A stretch of 64,000 nt of DNA from NCBI GenBank assembly GCA_038230215.1, contig JBBRNR010000003.1:124001-188000 (forward strand). The letters run 5' to 3'. Below are positions 61,115-64,000 of this stretch, in pieces. This DNA comes from DASVRZ01 sp038230215 (GTDB taxonomy: Bacteria > Verrucomicrobiota > Verrucomicrobiia > Chthoniobacterales > DASVRZ01). The translations under genes and the position numbers were made by a program. The notes beneath the pieces are model-generated. The model was not told the origin of the DNA. It ran no database searches and was given only the letters and a program-made list of their open reading frames with translations. Position 1 is the stretch's first letter. Each line of letters begins with the position of its first letter.

Positions 61115-61540
61115 GTGAAAAAGTTTGTCTACTTCCTCATCGTTTGCCTGACGCTGATCGTCCCAGCGCTGGCCACTGTCGATGATGCCATTTCTGCGGC
61201 GATGGAGGCGGCCGATCCTTACGTAAAACAGGGATTCATCGTGCGCGAAGATCAATGGGGCGGCGACCTCGGTGCGGGCGAGAAAAAGGGGTTTCAGCAC
61301 ACGCTTTTCAAAGGAAACGACTACTGGTTTTTCATGGCCACGGATACGTTGAAAGCCAAGGTCAACGTCCATATTTATAACGCGGAAGGCAAGCTGGCAG
61401 ACCAGGAAAGTTTACAAAAGGGCTCCTATGCCGCGATCCGTTTTCGGCCGCCGAGCACCGGGAGTTACTACCTCATCGTCGAAGTCGAGAAATCGCCCGA
61501 GGAACGCACGCACTGGGCGCTGGTTTACGCCTACAAATAA
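61115..61540 (+). CDS. Small exported hypothetical protein
   Basis: 141 residues from a GTG start (MKKFVYFLIVCLTLIVPALA signal peptide). The mature part is beta-rich (DYWFFMATDTLKAKVNVHIYNAEG, GSYAAIRFRPPSTGSYYLIVEVEKSP), resembling a small PPC-like/jelly-roll fold. It lies 22 bases after the preceding gene. No function known. Confidence 0.65.
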   Translation: MKKFVYFLIVCLTLIVPALATVDDAISAAMEAADPYVKQGFIVREDQWGGDLGAGEKKGFQHTLFKGNDYWFFMATDTLKAKVNVHIYNAEGKLADQESLQKGSYAAIRFRPPSTGSYYLIVEVEKSPEERTHWALVYAYK

Positions 61541-61605
61541 GATTCCCCGAACTGGGCTCGCTTGAATCCGTCGTGGCGTGCGGGCTGCTTTTGCAATCAG
61601 GCACG

Positions 61606-62541
61606 ATGCATTTTTCATTTCTATCGAAATCGATTCTCCAAAGCAGTCTGCTGCTTCTCTGGCCCTGCGTGCTTTCCGCGCAACTTCCGAAGCCGGGCGT
61701 GCCCGAAAAGCGCGGGCTCGATGGGATTGCCACCGAGTCTTGGGCGCAGATGAGTAACAAGTTTTTTTCCAACCTGGGCGAACGTGCCCTCTCGATCAAT
61801 CCACCCGCCTGGCAGCATGCGGAGACGACAAATTTCATTTACCACTTTCGCAGCGCCGTGGCCGCCACCGAGGCGTCGATCGAGGCGGAGTTCTACTACC
61901 GTGTGATCGCCGCAGATTTGAAGAAGGAAAGCGCCATCTGGCAACGCAAGGCGCACATTTTCATCTTCGATAGCGAGAAAGAATGGGCCGAGTTTCAGAA
62001 ATCGGGCGGGCTCGATCCCTGGACCGGCGGATTGCAGACGGGCAGCGAATTATTCGTCCTGCGCGACGCCAAAGCGCGTTGGAAGGGACGCACGCTCGGC
62101 CACGAGATCGCGCATTTGGTGGTGAACCGGTTTTTCCCCGGGCAGATTCCGCTCTGGCTGAACGAGGGCTACGCAGAAAACGTCTCGCGAAAGGCTTACG
62201 CCGCCTTTTACCGTGCCCGGGGTTTCGCCAGTAAACCCGGCGGCGCGATTGTCCCCAAAGCGAGTTTCATCCCTTTGGATCGCTTAATGAATCTGCAAAG
62301 TTACCCCGCCGATGTGCACGAGGTGGAGACATTTTACGGGGAATCCGATGCACTGGTGCGGTTTTTGGTCGGGAAGGATGACGACAAATTTCTTAAATTT
62401 TTCAGCCTGCTGACAACCGGCGCGACGAACGACAACGCGCTGGCCGGGAGCTATTTTGGGGATTTCACGTCAGTGGCCAAGCTAGACGAGGCATTTCGCA
62501 AAGACACGGAAAACGACGGCGTGCTGGCGAGAAAGTGGTAG
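61606..62541 (+). CDS. Secreted peptidase-MA-like metalloprotease
   Basis: 311 residues with signal peptide (SSLLLLWPCVLSAQL). A gluzincin zinc site H166-E-I-A-H170 (TLGHEIAHLVV) with third-ligand Glu in LNEGYAE near 186-190, as in peptidase MA-like proteins. ATG at 61606 is preferred since the upstream codons overlap the preceding intergenic sequence. Substrate unknown; extracytoplasmic. Confidence 0.82.
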   Translation: MHFSFLSKSILQSSLLLLWPCVLSAQLPKPGVPEKRGLDGIATESWAQMSNKFFSNLGERALSINPPAWQHAETTNFIYHFRSAVAATEASIEAEFYYRVIAADLKKESAIWQRKAHIFIFDSEKEWAEFQKSGGLDPWTGGLQTGSELFVLRDAKARWKGRTLGHEIAHLVVNRFFPGQIPLWLNEGYAENVSRKAYAAFYRARGFASKPGGAIVPKASFIPLDRLMNLQSYPADVHEVETFYGESDALVRFLVGKDDDKFLKFFSLLTTGATNDNALAGSYFGDFTSVAKLDEAFRKDTENDGVLARKW

Positions 62542-62602
62542 GTCTGTCGACTTCCGCCATGTATAAAACCAACTTGATCACTACTTCCGTGAATCTCCCG
62601 AA

Positions 62603-63085
62603 ATGAGCGAATACATCATTATGGGAGTCACTGGCTGCGGCAAAAGCAGTGTCGGCTCCCTGCTCGCAGAGAAAACGGGCGGGCTCTTTCTCGACGGCGA
62701 CGACTTTCATCCGCCGACAAATAAAGCAAAAATGGCCGCCGGCATTCCGCTGACCGACGACGATCGCTGGGGTTGGCTCGACACGTTGAACCGAGAATTA
62801 AAGGTTAGGGAAAACTCCGGGAAGCCTATTTTTCTGGCGTGTTCCGCACTCCGCCAAGTTTATCGCGACCGGCTGGCAGCGGGTATAAGTGGCCTGCGAT
62901 TCATTTATCTTCGCGGCTCAAAAGAGCTTATCTACTCCCGACTCGTGGCGCGCCAGAATCACTTCATGTCGCCGACATTGCTCGCCAGCCAATTCGCAAT
63001 CTTGGAAGAACCATCTGATGCCATTGTGGTGGAAATCCTCGACCCCGTCCCGGTGATGGTGGAAAAAATTCTCCCGCTGCTCTGA
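62603..63085 (+). CDS. gntK: Gluconokinase
   Basis: 160 residues. P-loop GVTGCGKS at residues 8-15, then LDGDDFHPPTNKAKMAAGIPLTDDDRWGWLDTLN, the GntK signature, and YLRGSKELIYSRLVARQNHFM. Phosphorylates D-gluconate to 6-phosphogluconate. Could connect with sugar oxidation by the PQQ-type dehydrogenase, which would make gluconate-like acids, but the link is inferred. Confidence 0.92.
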   Translation: MSEYIIMGVTGCGKSSVGSLLAEKTGGLFLDGDDFHPPTNKAKMAAGIPLTDDDRWGWLDTLNRELKVRENSGKPIFLACSALRQVYRDRLAAGISGLRFIYLRGSKELIYSRLVARQNHFMSPTLLASQFAILEEPSDAIVVEILDPVPVMVEKILPLL

Positions 63086-63214
63086 AAAATACGGCCAAAT
63101 CGCCCTGTATTACGCATTAACATGGTAAATAACGAGCCATCCAAAAGTCTGGATTTATGAAGCTGATTTTCGCTTCAGTTGCACAACATTCCGATTAAAG
63201 TCCGTTCCAAAAAT

Positions 63215-64000
63215 ATGACATCCCCCCAGCTTCACAAAATCTTTTGCCTGATATTGCTCCTGCAGTCCGCGACTTGGCTGATGGCCGACACCATTGTCCT
63301 GAAATCGGGTGAACGGCTCGAAGCCACAATCACCAAAACCACCGACACCGCCGTGGAAGCCGAAGTGAAAATGAGCCCGTCGATTACCGACGTGCGCGTG
63401 ATCCAGAAAACTGACATCGCCAGCATCGAGAAACCCGATCCTGCCGAGGCGGAATTCGCAGCCGTAAAAGCCGTCGGGTCCAGTCCCAATTCGCTGAGTG
63501 CTGCCGATTACAACACGGTCATACACACCAAGATCAATGCCTTCATCGGCAAATATCCCGCGAGTCCGCTCGTCGCCGAGGCTCGTGAAATGATAGCAGC
63601 TCTCGAGAAGGAAAAAGAACGCGTCGCCCTCGGGGAAGTGAAGGTGGAGAACATCTGGTACACTCCCACCGAACTCGAAAAACAGAAGGATCAGGTCAAT
63701 GCCACGCTACTCTTCCAACAAATGAAATCATTAGGGCAATCCGGCGACTCACTCGGTGCCCTGAATGTTTTCACCAAGTTGGAAAAAACCTACCCCGGCA
63801 CCCCCGCCTATCCCTCGGCGGTGGAATACGCCCAGCAATTGATCCCGAATGTTCAGACCGAGATCAACACCAAGAAATCCGTTTATGCAAACGAGATGAC
63901 CGAACGCAAGAAAGGCATGGATCTGCTTCCGGACTTCAAAAAAGCCCCTCTCAACGCCGCCGCAGCCTCCGAGGAAGCCAAGGCCAACGCTGCCCTCGAC
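63215..64000 (+). CDS. Exported hypothetical protein (start only, runs off the window)
   Basis: 262 codons are open to the end of the window. Signal peptide (KIFCLILLLQSATWLMA), then a region DTIVLKSGERLEATITKTTDTAVEAEV typical of small beta domains, and a Lys/Glu/Ala-rich helical part with TPR-like pieces (SLGALNVFTKLEKTYPGTPAYPSAVEY). Resembles the 39158-40987 protein in style. Downstream end missing; function unknown. Confidence 0.65.
   Translation, partial: MTSPQLHKIFCLILLLQSATWLMADTIVLKSGERLEATITKTTDTAVEAEVKMSPSITDVRVIQKTDIASIEKPDPAEAEFAAVKAVGSSPNSLSAADYNTVIHTKINAFIGKYPASPLVAEAREMIAALEKEKERVALGEVKVENIWYTPTELEKQKDQVNATLLFQQMKSLGQSGDSLGALNVFTKLEKTYPGTPAYPSAVEYAQQLIPNVQTEINTKKSVYANEMTERKKGMDLLPDFKKAPLNAAAASEEAKANAALD

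Overview
The window reads as a chromosomal segment of a GC-rich (roughly 58-60% by eye), Gram-negative heterotroph, most likely a member of the Verrucomicrobiota (Chthoniobacterales/Opitutales-like). This is inferred from gene content and protein style: a long three-domain IspG, squalene-hopene cyclase plus HpnH, UxaE-type uronate catabolism, a giant LamG/PQQ-dehydrogenase/cytochrome c protein, C39-like and MA-like secreted peptidases, and several short tandem-repeat arrays. No rRNA, tRNA, CRISPR array or complete insertion sequence was seen.

Layout. 1-2.7 kb: start of a DEAD-box helicase, a cupin, an ArsR/SRPBCC pair and a small membrane protein. 2.8-6.9 kb: accessory region with a helical hypothetical protein beside a 21-bp tandem array, an AT-richer membrane protein, two genes each broken by an in-frame stop (HNH-like, ParB-like), a stray thiC 3' end and a PIN toxin/antitoxin pair. 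6.9-9.1 kb: thiC with a TPP riboswitch whose aptamer, alternative helix and terminator can all be traced. 9.2-15.5 kb: divergent hexuronate locus (LarA-like racemase and SDR on the minus strand; exuT-like transporter, uxaC and uxaE on the plus strand). 15.6-17 kb: rpmE and prfA. 17-20.2 kb: second accessory region with another helical hypothetical protein, a 42-bp tandem array, a terminator and an HNH-like/HEPN gene pair.

20.4-35.4 kb: ClC channel, C39-like protease, DnaJ-type chaperone, OmpA-like protein in an operon with two membrane glycosyltransferases, CvfB, transglutaminase, pta, mannose-1-phosphate guanylyltransferase overlapping ruvX, and a GH1-like enzyme. 35.5-41 kb: hpnH and shc (overlapping, hopanoids) and two unknown exported proteins. 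41-51 kb (minus strand): a hairpin-bearing repeat array, pheT-pheS-rplT-rpmI, ppk2, xseA and an amgK/murU-like pair for cell-wall sugar recycling, then a plus-strand topoisomerase IB. 51-64 kb: a 1228-residue dehydrogenase/cytochrome protein, a third 21/22-bp array, ispG, an L,D-transpeptidase, a CysJ-like reductase without its flavodoxin domain, a glycosyltransferase, secreted proteins, gluconokinase and the start of a further exported protein.

The least explained signal is a set of four tandem-repeat arrays with periods of 21, 42, 21/22 and 41-43 bp, i.e. multiples of two DNA helical turns. Two of them lie directly upstream of small helical hypothetical genes that share a C-terminal motif. 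This array-plus-protein pairing is my main candidate for an undescribed system.
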